Assembly: GCF_037153985.1 (NCBI RefSeq)
Contig: NZ_JBBAYI010000003.1
Span: 406,854 to 470,853, forward strand
Source of the DNA: Emticicia sp037153985
Lineage (GTDB): Bacteria > Bacteroidota > Bacteroidia > Cytophagales > Spirosomataceae
Direction of reading: 5' to 3'
Length of the DNA: 64,000 bases
Part shown: positions 36,641-45,225 of the stretch, one piece after another
How the letters are laid out: each line of letters opens with the position of its first letter
Position numbering within the stretch: the stretch's first letter is position 1
Notes under the pieces: generated by a model
What the model was told of the DNA's origin: nothing
Database searches by the model: none
Seen by the model: only the letters and a program-made list of their open reading frames with translations
Program-made: the position numbers and the translations under genes

Positions 36641-37315
36641 ATGAGCGATTTTCTAAAAAAACTAAAGGGTATTTTTATCGTAGAATCCCCTACCGATGGG
36701 CAAGCAACCGAAGCCGATGCAACAGCCAAGTCTGAAACATCGGGCAGCAAGCCTGCTCCTGCACCCACTCCTACGCCAACCGTCAGCGTTCCTGCCGGAA
36801 AAGCATCAGAGAAATTTTATGATATTCTGCTAGGAGCAATGGAGACCAACAATCAGGAAGGTTTTGATTATCTGGAATATAAAAAATCTTTGCAGACCCT
36901 AGCCAAAATGCCCATGGATGAACAAACGCGTTATCTTTCGGCGTTTGCTGCGGCACAGGCTATGGGTGTTACACCTCAGAAGCTAAGCGAGTCGGCTGGT
37001 TTTTACCTGAAAGTTTTGCAATCAGAAGATACCAAGTTTCAGGAATCTGTAAACACCCAACGCCAGAAGCAAATTGGTAACAAGGAAAAAGCCATTGCCG
37101 ACATGGAAGCCACCATTAAAGCTAAAGGCGAACAAATAGCCCGACTAACCGAAGAAATTCAGGCACACCAGAATGATATGGAACAAATGAAAGCAGAGAT
37201 ATCTGATGCCGTAGTAAAAATTGAAACAACGTTGAGTGATTTTCATGCTACCTACGAAGAGCTAACAGGCCAAATAGGGAAAGACATGGAAAACATCAGT
37301 AAATACTTAAAGTAA
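36641..37315 (+). CDS. Unrecognised coiled-coil protein, first gene of PspA-like cassette
   Basis: I do not recognise the family. The 224-residue protein starts with a short amphipathic helix (MSDFLKKLKGIFIVESP), followed by a Pro/Ala/Thr linker (residues about 20-55), a compact helical part (SEKFYDILLGAMETNNQEGF; LSAFAAAQAMGVTPQKL) and a long coiled coil (about 125-222) rich in Glu, Lys and Gln with regular hydrophobic heptads. No signal peptide or membrane helix is visible. The gene is 112 bp upstream of a membrane coiled-coil gene on the same strand, and with it and the next gene forms a three-gene set. The likely role is as a cytoplasmic coiled-coil adaptor, by context only. Confidence 0.75.
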   Translation: MSDFLKKLKGIFIVESPTDGQATEADATAKSETSGSKPAPAPTPTPTVSVPAGKASEKFYDILLGAMETNNQEGFDYLEYKKSLQTLAKMPMDEQTRYLSAFAAAQAMGVTPQKLSESAGFYLKVLQSEDTKFQESVNTQRQKQIGNKEKAIADMEATIKAKGEQIARLTEEIQAHQNDMEQMKAEISDAVVKIETTLSDFHATYEELTGQIGKDMENISKYLK

Positions 37316-37426
37316 ATAAACCCTGATTCTAAAAGAGAAAGCCCCTTTACTCTGATAGAATAATAAACATACATTATAAATTTTATCAAATTCCTCGCGG
37401 GGGCAGAGGGAATACCCAAATAACCA

Positions 37427-38410
37427 ATGGAACTTCAAGAATCAAAACCCAAATCGTTTTGGGAACGCCCAGAAGGCAAAACAGGGACTCTATTCGCCGC
37501 AGGTATATTGCTAGGTGGTGGGTATCTTTTATACAAAGCTCTACCTGTTTTAATTTCTTTAGCCCAAAACACCTTATATCTGGCTGGCTTGCTTATTGCT
37601 CTGGCAGCCCTTATTTATATGATACTTGACCCTAAAATGAGAAATCTCATTTTCTACATTTATAAAAGTATCATGCGGTGGATTACTGGTCTTTTTGTGC
37701 AGCTTGACCCAATTGGTATTCTTAAAACCTATGTTGATGAGTTAAGAAATAACCTGAGCAAAATGAATCAACAAATTTCGACACTCAAGGGGCAGATGTA
37801 TAACCTGAAAACCATTATTGAAAACAATAAAAAACAAATTCAGAACGACCTCAACCTTGCCAGCAAAGCCAAAGAAACCGACAAACAGGCCATGATGGTA
37901 CTGAAAGCCCGTAAAGCTGGCCGTTTGCAGGAATCGAACATCAAACTGGAAGACCTCTATAAAAAAATGGAGATTTTATACAGAGTTTTAGGCAAAATGT
38001 ATGAGAACTCTGAAATAATGCTCGAAGATATTAAAGACCAAGTAACCGTAAAAGAACAAGAAAGAAAAGCCATTCGTGCCAGCCATTCGGCTATGCGTTC
38101 GGCTATGAATATTCTGAGCGGAAATAAAGACCAACGCCAGATGTTTGACATGGCTATGGAATCAATAGCAGATGATGTAAGCCAGAAAGTAGGAGAAATG
38201 GAACGCTTCATGGAGATGTCGTCTAACTTTATGGATTCTATTGACCTGCAAAATGGCGTATTTGAAGAAGAAGGTCTGAAAATGCTTGAAAAATGGGAAA
38301 CAGAAGGCGTATCACTTCTTTTGGGAGACGATAAAAAAGCCCTTATTGCAGGCAAACAAGTTTCTTCAAGTAAACCGTCGGGTAACCAGTACGATAAACT
38401 TTTTGAATAA
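37427..38410 (+). CDS. Membrane protein with PspA/ESCRT-III-like coiled coil
   Basis: The 327 residues start with two membrane helices (residues about 22-38, and about 47-67) and then a long helical region that begins DPIGILKTYVDELRNNLSKM, continues QQISTLKGQMYNLKTIIENN and KARKAGRLQESNIKLEDLY, and ends with EEGLKMLEKWETEG. A DP-x-x-L-(x)-E-L start followed by three or four long helices with evenly spaced Lys/Gln is the layout of PspA/Vipp1 (IM30, ESCRT-III superfamily). No direct family assignment is made. The distinctive difference from PspA is the membrane anchoring at the N-terminus. It follows the coiled-coil gene by 112 bp and precedes the Ppx-like gene by 80 bp. Confidence 0.78.
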   Translation: MELQESKPKSFWERPEGKTGTLFAAGILLGGGYLLYKALPVLISLAQNTLYLAGLLIALAALIYMILDPKMRNLIFYIYKSIMRWITGLFVQLDPIGILKTYVDELRNNLSKMNQQISTLKGQMYNLKTIIENNKKQIQNDLNLASKAKETDKQAMMVLKARKAGRLQESNIKLEDLYKKMEILYRVLGKMYENSEIMLEDIKDQVTVKEQERKAIRASHSAMRSAMNILSGNKDQRQMFDMAMESIADDVSQKVGEMERFMEMSSNFMDSIDLQNGVFEEEGLKMLEKWETEGVSLLLGDDKKALIAGKQVSSSKPSGNQYDKLFE

Positions 38411-38417
38411 AACACCC

Positions 38418-38432
38418 GCAGGCAAAGCCTGC
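38418..38432. repeat. Short GC-rich palindrome (REP-like)
   Basis: GCAGGC-AAA-GCCTGC lies between the second and third genes of the PspA-like cassette. A related palindrome, GCCTGC-TTACC-GCAGGC, occurs at 55136-55152. In AT-rich intergenic DNA such GC-rich hairpins stand out and may be dispersed REP-type elements or mRNA stability hairpins. Confidence 0.4.
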
Positions 38433-38490
38433 ATAGGTATCAAGCATCTAATATTTACACAAAACTTAATAGGTTATAAACTGACAAAAA

Positions 38491-39534
38491 ATGAAAACAA
38501 CACTCACACCATTTGCCAGATTCCTGATTACGCTTGCTATTCTGGCAGGATTATTCTTTGGCGGCAAATATATTCTGGATAATACAAGCTGGGGAAAATC
38601 TTTAATGAATAAAAGCGCGCAAAGCGAAGATACAACTAATACAAAAGCTCCAGAGCCAGGGCCTACCTCTGAATCATCGGGTAGCACTTCGTCGAGCAGC
38701 GACAACGAAGCTACTGCAACAGGTTCATCTTCTTTTAATTATGTTGCCAAAGAACCTATTAATGGCAAGTTAAAAGGGGTTGTTGAATTAGGTGCCAGTG
38801 GTTTTAATTCTTTTATTGTTAGAATTGATAAGGACAAAAACTGGAAACTGGAAAAATCGGAATTTGGAAATAGCCTTGTTACTGAAAATATGGCTACCGA
38901 TGAAGACATCAGAGCCGGATTAAAAAAATATATCGGTAGTATGCTCGATTTTGGAGTTAGTGGCCGCGATATTCACTTTGTAGTAAGCTCAGGAGCTGTT
39001 AAAGCTGATGTTACCCAGAAAATCATTAAAAACCTGAAGGCTTTAAACTATTTTGTTAATACTGTTACCCCAGAACAGGAAGGTGCTTTGGCTCTAAAAT
39101 GTGTGTTGCCAGAAGATTTTGAAGATGAAGGATTTGTAACTGATATCGGCTCAGGAAATACTAAAATATCGTGGTCGACAAATGGCAGCGTTTCTGCGCT
39201 GGAAACTTACGGTGCAAAATATTTCCAGAATGGCGTTGACGACGGCAAAGTCTATGACGAAGTAAAAGCAAAAGCCTCGTCTGTACCAAGCATGAAACGT
39301 AAAACCTGTTTTATTATTGGCGGTGTGCCATTTTCAATGGCTAAGAAAGTGAGAGTGGGGAAAGAACGCTATACCGTTCTTAAAGAACCAGCTTTCTACA
39401 AAGATCTGAAAGATGCAAAAGACAAAGCAGGAGTAAACATTTACAAAGCTATTAAAGATGCTACGGGCTGTGAACAATTTGTTTTTGACTGGGATGCTAA
39501 CTTTACTATTGGTTTCTTGTTAGGCTTACCTTGA
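38491..39534 (+). CDS. Membrane-anchored Ppx/GppA-like (ASKHA-fold) protein
   Basis: The 347-residue protein has one N-terminal membrane helix (FLITLAILAGLFFGGKYIL), a Ser/Thr/Gly-rich linker (about residues 45-78) and a soluble domain. That domain shows an actin/Hsp70/Ppx-type ATPase layout: phosphate-1 VVELGASGFNSFIVRID, then GVSGRDIHFVVSSGAVK, EQEGALALKC, phosphate-2 GFVTDIGSGNTKISW and a later CFIIGGVPFSM. These resemble the Ppx/GppA exopolyphosphatase motifs, but the family's full length and C-terminal domain are lacking. Orientation implies that the ATPase domain lies outside the cytoplasm or, if the helix inverts, inside. It is the last gene of the three-gene set, followed by a strong hairpin. 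Confidence 0.72.
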   Translation: MKTTLTPFARFLITLAILAGLFFGGKYILDNTSWGKSLMNKSAQSEDTTNTKAPEPGPTSESSGSTSSSSDNEATATGSSSFNYVAKEPINGKLKGVVELGASGFNSFIVRIDKDKNWKLEKSEFGNSLVTENMATDEDIRAGLKKYIGSMLDFGVSGRDIHFVVSSGAVKADVTQKIIKNLKALNYFVNTVTPEQEGALALKCVLPEDFEDEGFVTDIGSGNTKISWSTNGSVSALETYGAKYFQNGVDDGKVYDEVKAKASSVPSMKRKTCFIIGGVPFSMAKKVRVGKERYTVLKEPAFYKDLKDAKDKAGVNIYKAIKDATGCEQFVFDWDANFTIGFLLGLP

Positions 39535-39560
39535 TAGAAATCAAATTGGCAAATAAATAA

Positions 39561-39620
39561 AAGGTTAACGAGTGTTTTAGTTGTTCTAACAGAAAATCTA
39601 GCACTTGTTAACCTTTTTTA
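39561..39620. terminator. Long hairpin terminator after the PspA-like cassette
   Basis: AAGGTTAAC-GAGTG (39561-39574) pairs with CACTTGTTAACCTT (39602-39615) over 14 bases with one wobble; the loop contains a second small stem (TTAG/CTAA). A T-run follows. It also ends the convergent oxidoreductase gene. Confidence 0.8.
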
Positions 39621-39638
39621 TTCTTAGTGTTTTACCAG

Positions 39639-40646
39639 TTAGCTTCTCTTAACAGCCTCAATGATTTTCATTTGCTCTACTATTTGTTCGGGTTTAATAA
39701 ATTGCTCTTTGCCTTCGGCTATTACTTCATAGAGATTCTGAAATAAAATACCCCAATTGCCGGGTTCTGTATCGACATGCCCCCTGAACGATACACCATT
39801 GATTTCGGCATTCAGTAGGCCACTATTTGCTTTTGATTCTACTCCGAAACCTTCCATACCGGGCATTAATCCGGCTTTCAGGTTATCTTCCTGTACATCA
39901 AGCCCATATTTAACAAATGAACCTTTTGTACCATGTAGTACGTATCTTGGCCCTTCTTCCCGCACTAAAAGGCTCGACTTAAGGGTAACCTTCAGTTTTC
40001 CGTAATCTAGTCTTATATCAAAAGCGTCGTCTATCTCGGAGCCTTCGCGCTGGGTATAGGTTTCACCCCATATATTTTTGGGTGCGCCAAAAAGTGTAAT
40101 GGTCTGGTCAATGATATGAGCACCTAAATCATACAGAATACCATTAGCAGGGCTAACGGCTTCTTTCCATTTCTTAGGGTTTAAAACAGGCTTGTATCTG
40201 TCATAATGTGCTTCATAACTGATTAACTCACCTAATACACCACTTTCTACCACTTTTCTTACTGTTCTGAAATCTCCGTCGAAACGCCTGTTCTGAAATA
40301 TATACACCACTTTATTTTTCTCTTTAGCTAATGCAATTATTTCTTCTGCCTCAGCCACGGTAGAGGTAAAGGGTTTTTCGACCAGAATATGTTTGTTGGC
40401 TTGCAGGCTCTTGATGGCTAGCTCATGGTGAGTTGAACTTGGCGAACAAATACTTACTAAATCAATTTCATCGTCGGCCAGCACTTCATCTATATGTTTT
40501 GCTACTCCTACATTTGGAAAAATAGCCTGAGGATTCTGGCTGTTGCAAACGACGGTCTTTAAACGGAAATTCGGATAAGCTTCAAAGAAAGGAGCTTGCA
40601 GGTATCTGCCCGATAGTCCGAAACCTACTAAGGCTACGTTAATCAT
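39639..40646 (-). CDS. Gfo/Idh/MocA family oxidoreductase
   Basis: The 335-residue NAD(P)-binding enzyme starts MINVALVGFGLSGRYLQAPFF, a Rossmann dinucleotide fold with the G-x-G-x-x-G turn. The next landmark is DLVSICSPSSTHHELAIKSLQ, the cofactor-proximal segment with the family motif HxxxxxxxL, then HILVEKPFTSTVAEA, where the EKP lysine is the conserved catalytic-site residue. A C-terminal beta-sheet domain follows. Members act on sugars, inositols and imines; GFGLSGRYLQAPFF is most like Bacteroidota versions of the YdgJ/YvaA-type. The substrate is not known. It ends at the hairpin shared with the PspA-like cassette. Confidence 0.9.
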   Translation of the reverse strand: MINVALVGFGLSGRYLQAPFFEAYPNFRLKTVVCNSQNPQAIFPNVGVAKHIDEVLADDEIDLVSICSPSSTHHELAIKSLQANKHILVEKPFTSTVAEAEEIIALAKEKNKVVYIFQNRRFDGDFRTVRKVVESGVLGELISYEAHYDRYKPVLNPKKWKEAVSPANGILYDLGAHIIDQTITLFGAPKNIWGETYTQREGSEIDDAFDIRLDYGKLKVTLKSSLLVREEGPRYVLHGTKGSFVKYGLDVQEDNLKAGLMPGMEGFGVESKANSGLLNAEINGVSFRGHVDTEPGNWGILFQNLYEVIAEGKEQFIKPEQIVEQMKIIEAVKRS

Positions 40647-40691
40647 GGTAGTTTAATAAAGAAAGGTTATAAATGATGGGCTAAATTAAAT

Positions 40692-40729
40692 AAAAAAGCC
40701 TTGCTGCAAGAATACAACAAGGCTTTTTT
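40692..40729 (-). terminator. Hairpin terminator after thrC
   Basis: AAAAAAGCCTTG (40692-40703) pairs with CAAGGCTTTTTT (40718-40729), 12 bp, with flanking A and T runs. It lies 25 bp after the thrC stop. Confidence 0.88.
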
Positions 40730-40753
40730 CTGATATTTATTTGACATTCCACG

Positions 40754-42073
40754 TCAGGCTTTTGCATAAGCCGTTGTAATTGTCTGCTTAAACTCTTCGT
40801 AATCAGTGCTTATTTTGGTAGCCTGCTTTCCCTTATCTAATAATACCGAAAGCCTTTCAGGAATTGTTTGCTCGCCTATTACTTCTTCTACCACATCCAG
40901 AAACTTGGCATAATGTGCCGTTGATAAAAATACCCCAGCCACAGGCTCTTCGAGCGATTTTGTGTAATCTTTCAGCCCTAAATACGCCACAGCAGTGTGT
41001 GGGCACATCACATAACCAGTACGTTCATAAACTGTGCGCATAGCTGTACGGGTTTCGGTATCGGTATAGAAACAGCCCGTAACCATTTTTTGCATTTGTG
41101 TCAAATCATTATCGAACAATGCTTGCATACGTGGAAAATTGCTTGGGTTTCCTACATCCATCGCATTGGAAATAGTTGATAATGATGGGCTGATTGGCTC
41201 ATAAACCCCCGACTCAAGGTAAACTGGTACCACTTTATTTACATTAGTGGCTGCTATAAACTGTTTTACAGGCATACCCATACGCCATGCAATAATTCCG
41301 GCACTTAAATTACCAAAGTTTCCACTTGGTACTGCAATCACTATATTTTCACCTAATCCTTTTTTCTTTAGTTGGGCATAAGCGTTTACATAGTAAAACG
41401 CCTGTGGAATCAAGCGGGCTATATTGATAGAATTGGCCGAAGCCAGTGAAAACTGTGCCGTCAGGTCTTTATCCAGAAACGCCTGCTTTACCAGTTTCTG
41501 ACAATCGTCAAAAGTACCTTCTACTTCCAGTGCGCTTACATTTTTGCCGAGTGTTGTTAACTGTTTTTCCTGAATATCGCTTACTTTGCCACTAGGGTAA
41601 AGTATGGTTACGTCAATGTTGGGCGTCTGGTAGAATCCTTGTGCGACTGCCCCTCCGGTATCGCCCGAAGTAGCAACCAGAATATGAATCTGTTTCTCTG
41701 ATTTTTGCAGGAAGTATGACATCAGTGCGGCCATAAATCTGGCTCCAAAATCCTTGAATGCCATTGACGGGCCATGAAACAATTCGAGACAATAAGTATC
41801 GTCTTCAACTTCTACCAAAGGTGCCGGAAAATCAATGGCTTTCTCAACTAGTGCCTTTAAGTCGTTGGCAGGTACATCTTCCCCTATCAGGGCATGAGCA
41901 ATCTCGAAGGCTATTTCCTGCAAGCTCAGATTCTCGACATTCTCCCAGAAAGACTCTGGTAGTTTTGGAATAAAGGTTGGCATGTACAAGCCATTATCGG
42001 GTGGTAACCCACGAAAAATAGCTTCCTCTAAAGATACATCGGGGCTTTGGTGTCTGGTACTATATAGCTGCAT
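40754..42073 (-). CDS. thrC: Threonine synthase
   Basis: The 439-residue PLP enzyme converts O-phosphohomoserine to threonine. It starts MQLYSTRH, with EAIFRGLPPDNGLYMP; the PLP-binding lysine is Lys107 in HGPSMAFKDFGARF, followed by the phosphate-binding loop ATSGDTGGAVAQGFY. The C-terminal signature TAVAYLGLKDYTKS closes the fold. Length is that of the longer class of bacterial threonine synthases. Neighbouring biosynthetic genes of the threonine pathway (thrA, thrB) are not in the window. It ends at a hairpin terminator. Confidence 0.95.
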   Translation of the reverse strand: MQLYSTRHQSPDVSLEEAIFRGLPPDNGLYMPTFIPKLPESFWENVENLSLQEIAFEIAHALIGEDVPANDLKALVEKAIDFPAPLVEVEDDTYCLELFHGPSMAFKDFGARFMAALMSYFLQKSEKQIHILVATSGDTGGAVAQGFYQTPNIDVTILYPSGKVSDIQEKQLTTLGKNVSALEVEGTFDDCQKLVKQAFLDKDLTAQFSLASANSINIARLIPQAFYYVNAYAQLKKKGLGENIVIAVPSGNFGNLSAGIIAWRMGMPVKQFIAATNVNKVVPVYLESGVYEPISPSLSTISNAMDVGNPSNFPRMQALFDNDLTQMQKMVTGCFYTDTETRTAMRTVYERTGYVMCPHTAVAYLGLKDYTKSLEEPVAGVFLSTAHYAKFLDVVEEVIGEQTIPERLSVLLDKGKQATKISTDYEEFKQTITTAYAKA

Positions 42074-42222
42074 AAGAATGGTCGTCAGATTTTTTTAAAC
42101 TAGGCACAACCGTTTCATTCGGTTAACTGTAATCCTTAAATACCTCGCTAGTTGATGTAGCGCACGACTAAATGAGATACTTTACGAAAGATAGATTAAT
42201 GTATCATCCGTATTTTATAAAT

Positions 42223-42250
42223 ATAGGACGATTAAAAAAAACCGTCCTAT
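42223..42250 (-). terminator. Hairpin between carA and thrC
   Basis: ATAGGACG (42223-42230) pairs with CGTCCTAT (42243-42250) across a 12-nt A-rich loop. It lies about 40 bp after the carA stop on the minus strand and is likely its terminator, although the T-run is weak. Confidence 0.5.
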
Positions 42251-42290
42251 CAATTTATCTTCTGGTCGTTAATAACAGGCGATAAACCTA

Positions 42291-43394
42291 TTATTTTTCG
42301 AGCATTTTCACGAAATCATCAAACAAATATCTTGAATCGTGTGGGCCTGGTGAAGCCTCAGGGTGGTATTGCACCGAGAATGCAGGCTTATCTTTCCGGC
42401 GGATACCCTCAATGGTATCATCGTTCAGATTCACGTGTGTCAGTTCTATATTTTCATTATTTTTTACCTGTTCAGGTCTTACGGCAAAACCGTGGTTCTG
42501 AGATGTAACCTCGCAGTAGCCAGTAATAAGGTTTTTAACCGGATGGTTCAGGCCACGATGCCCATTCTTCATTTTATAGGTATCAATGCCACTAGCCAAA
42601 GCCAGTAACTGATGCCCCAGACAAATACCAAATACGGGTTTGCCTGTTTCAACTACCTCTTTAATGGTTTCTACGGCATACGGCATGGCGGCGGGGTCAC
42701 CCGGGCCATTCGATAGGAAGAAGCCATCTGGATTAAACGCTTTTAGTTCTTCAAAACTGGTTTTGGCATTAAAAACCTTACAGTAACAGTCTCTTGAAGT
42801 AAAGTTTTTAAGGATACTTTTCTTCACGCCAAAATCAAGTACGGCAACTTTGTATTTAGCGTTTTCTTCACCCATGGCATAAGGTTCTGGAGTACTTACC
42901 ACCGACGAAAGCTCAAGACCTTCCATCGAAGGGCATTTTTTCAATTCTGCCATTAGTTCCTCTGGGTCAAGAATCTCAGAAGAAATAATACAGTTCATTA
43001 CTCCTGCATTGCGGATGTGTCTTACAATCTGGCGGGTATCTACATCACAGATACCTACAATACCGGCACGTTCAAAGTATTCCTGCAAAGAGAAATCGGC
43101 AGTTGTGCGTGAGTAATAATGATTCGCATACGCATTACAAACCATACCACTTATTGTTACACTTTTCGATTCTTCTTCGTCATCAAGTACTACGCCATAG
43201 TTTCCGATATGGGAGGTAGTATTTACAATAATTTGACCGAAATAAGAAGGATCCGTGTAAATTTCCTGGTAGCCAGTCATGCCTGTATTGAAACAGATTT
43301 CGCCAGCCGAAGTACCAATTTTACCAAGAGCTTTACCTTTGAAATAAGTACCATCTTCAAGGAGTAAAATGGCGTCAGAAGGTGTATGAGTCAT
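42291..43394 (-). CDS. carA: Carbamoyl-phosphate synthase small subunit
   Basis: The 367-residue glutaminase subunit delivers ammonia for carbamoyl-phosphate, used in arginine and pyrimidine synthesis. N-terminal LLLEDGTYFKGKALG and FNTGMTGYQEIYTDPSYFGQ are the usual CPSase small-chain signatures. The class-I glutamine amidotransferase part has the nucleophile Cys in GICLGHQLLALA and the His/Glu pair in QYHPEASPGPHDS. The large subunit gene carB is not adjacent, which is common in this phylum. A -7-type promoter lies about 90 bp upstream. Confidence 0.95.
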   Translation of the reverse strand: MTHTPSDAILLLEDGTYFKGKALGKIGTSAGEICFNTGMTGYQEIYTDPSYFGQIIVNTTSHIGNYGVVLDDEEESKSVTISGMVCNAYANHYYSRTTADFSLQEYFERAGIVGICDVDTRQIVRHIRNAGVMNCIISSEILDPEELMAELKKCPSMEGLELSSVVSTPEPYAMGEENAKYKVAVLDFGVKKSILKNFTSRDCYCKVFNAKTSFEELKAFNPDGFFLSNGPGDPAAMPYAVETIKEVVETGKPVFGICLGHQLLALASGIDTYKMKNGHRGLNHPVKNLITGYCEVTSQNHGFAVRPEQVKNNENIELTHVNLNDDTIEGIRRKDKPAFSVQYHPEASPGPHDSRYLFDDFVKMLEK

Positions 43395-43484
43395 TGAAAG
43401 AAGAATGTTGTTTTCCGATAAATATTTAAAAAACCGCTTGAATTATTACCTGAGGGCAATTGGTTCAAGCACAGTATCGGAGAA

Positions 43485-43492
43485 CAAAGTTA
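43485..43492 (-). promoter_or_regulatory. -7 promoter element for carA
   Basis: On the minus strand TAACTTTG matches TAnnTTTG, about 90 bp upstream of the carA start. No clear -33 element was seen. Confidence 0.35.
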
Positions 43493-43586
43493 GGAAAAAA
43501 ACAGATACGTTAAGTAGAATATCGAACGTTAAGACTGTTTTCTTTTAAAAATGCAATTATAATCAAATAAAGTTATATAAACATCT

Positions 43587-43610
43587 GATTAAGCCTGTGG
43601 AGGCTTAATC
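43587..43610 (-). terminator. Hairpin at the end of the CarboxypepD_reg gene
   Basis: GATTAAGCC (43587-43595) pairs perfectly with GGCTTAATC (43602-43610), loop 6. The right arm includes the stop codon of the upstream minus-strand gene, so the hairpin is likely its terminator. Confidence 0.55.
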
Positions 43611-44321
43611 ATTCTTTTTCATGTTATCTCTAAAATACTGGTCCCGCGTGACGTTATCCCTCGGCGCAGCCTCTGCTCCTGCCTTCCAAGATTTGTCTTT
43701 CCATGCCCCGCTTTTGATTGATTTTACAAAATTCACCCATGAAAACGGATTCAACAACGGGTTTGTAGTAACTGAGCCTCTACTTTCTATCTGTTTTACA
43801 AACTGGTTATTGGCATACCTGAAATTGGCATCGGCACTCATGCCATGCACTGAGGCCATTTTAGCAATATTTTCGGGGCTGTATGTTTCCTGCAAAATCT
43901 GCCGTTCGCGTTCATCGGGCAGTTTCATATCAACAAGTGCCTGCTTAAACTCTTCTTCGGTATTGAACGGGTAAACTTTAACTTCTTTTAACATTTTGGC
44001 ATCTACCTGTAACTCTACAAATACCGAATAATCAACATCTGTTTTCTTCGGAATAATATGGAACTGTTTCTTAAAACCTACATAACTAAACACTACCGTA
44101 TCACCCGGAAAGACTCCTAACACAAAGTATCCTTTATTGTTTGAGAGGGTTCCCCTACCCGCTTGTGGAATGGTAATGTAAGCCCCGGGCAGAGGCTCTT
44201 TGGTCTGGCTATCGATTACTAACCCCGAAAATGTAATATACTTTATTTCGCCTTGAGAATGCGCTAAGTGGCTAATTATCAAGCATATAAAAATAAACAG
44301 ATATGTAATATTTTTTTTCAT
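43605..44321 (-). CDS. CarboxypepD_reg-like domain protein
   Basis: The 238-residue secreted protein has a signal peptide (LFIFICLIISHLAHSQ) then a beta-sandwich with GLVIDSQTKEPLPGAYITIPQ, GRGTLSNNKGYFVLGVFPGDTVVFSYVGFK, which is the carboxypeptidase regulatory-like domain found at the start of Bacteroidota TonB-dependent receptors. The C-terminal ~110 residues are helical and charged and not recognised. No receptor barrel follows, so it stands alone. The function is unknown; it is likely periplasmic or membrane-associated. Confidence 0.78.
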   Translation of the reverse strand: MKKNITYLFIFICLIISHLAHSQGEIKYITFSGLVIDSQTKEPLPGAYITIPQAGRGTLSNNKGYFVLGVFPGDTVVFSYVGFKKQFHIIPKKTDVDYSVFVELQVDAKMLKEVKVYPFNTEEEFKQALVDMKLPDERERQILQETYSPENIAKMASVHGMSADANFRYANNQFVKQIESRGSVTTNPLLNPFSWVNFVKSIKSGAWKDKSWKAGAEAAPRDNVTRDQYFRDNMKKND

Positions 44322-44391
44322 TGTCTCGTTAGTAAAGGTACAGACTCGCTGTTTTTAAAACATTTTTTTGTGTCAAGTAGGTTCAAAAAAA

Positions 44392-45225
44392 TCAGCCAAA
44401 TATCTTCAGAAAAGTTACGATAAAAGGCATTGAAAGTAAAAGCCCGTCGAATCTGTCCATGAATCCACCATGGCCCGGAATTAAACTTCCCGAATCTTTT
44501 ATAGCAATACTACGCTTAAATAGTGATTCTACCAAATCGCCGAGTGTTCCTGTGATGGCAATAATAACAGCAACTATATACCATTGCCATGGCAAAATGC
44601 AATTGAAATACTTTGTTAAAATAAACGCTACAATTAATGATAATATTGCCCCTCCGAAAAAGCCCTCCCAAGTCTTTTTTGGAGATACACGTTCAAAGAG
44701 TTTGCGTTTCCCGAGAAACCTTCCGGCAAAGTAAGCACCGGTATCGCTTGACCATAAAATAAAGAGGCACCCCAGAATTAATTTAGGTTCATAGCCTGTA
44801 TCGGTCAGTACAAGTTCATTAATAAGGGCAAATGGTACAGCTACATAAATTATACCCAAAAAGGTATAGCCCAGATTAGCGAATGGCTTTGAATCTTTCT
44901 TTTTGTATAATTTAATAAAAAATGTTGCCGTTAATAAAGGTACTACCAGATAATAAAATTTAAAAGGAATCAGGTCTTTTTCTATAAAAAAGGTAAGTAC
45001 ATTTAAAACCACACCACAGAAAGTTCCGTAAAATGCGAGCGGCGAGTTAGCATCGAGCTTCAACAGTTTATAAAACTCCCATTGAGTTAGAACGCTTATT
45101 GTAAGAAACAAAACCCATGATGTCCATTCATTATATAATACTCCTACAAGGATAATAGATACTCCGATTACAGCAGCAATAATTCGTTGGCTCAGGTTAG
45201 AGAGTTGATTCAGTTTCCGGGTCAT
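44392..45225 (-). CDS. cdsA: Phosphatidate cytidylyltransferase
   Basis: The 277-residue integral membrane enzyme makes CDP-diacylglycerol, precursor of phospholipids. About eight membrane helices are visible. The conserved segment LFILWSSDTGAYFAGRFLGKRKLFERVSPKKTWEG is followed by GTLGDLVESLFKR and the CdsA signature IKDSGSLIPGHGGFMDRFDGLL. The start at 45225 overlaps the DUF2007 gene by 29 bp, which suggests translational coupling. Length is normal. Confidence 0.95.
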   Translation of the reverse strand: MTRKLNQLSNLSQRIIAAVIGVSIILVGVLYNEWTSWVLFLTISVLTQWEFYKLLKLDANSPLAFYGTFCGVVLNVLTFFIEKDLIPFKFYYLVVPLLTATFFIKLYKKKDSKPFANLGYTFLGIIYVAVPFALINELVLTDTGYEPKLILGCLFILWSSDTGAYFAGRFLGKRKLFERVSPKKTWEGFFGGAILSLIVAFILTKYFNCILPWQWYIVAVIIAITGTLGDLVESLFKRSIAIKDSGSLIPGHGGFMDRFDGLLLSMPFIVTFLKIFG

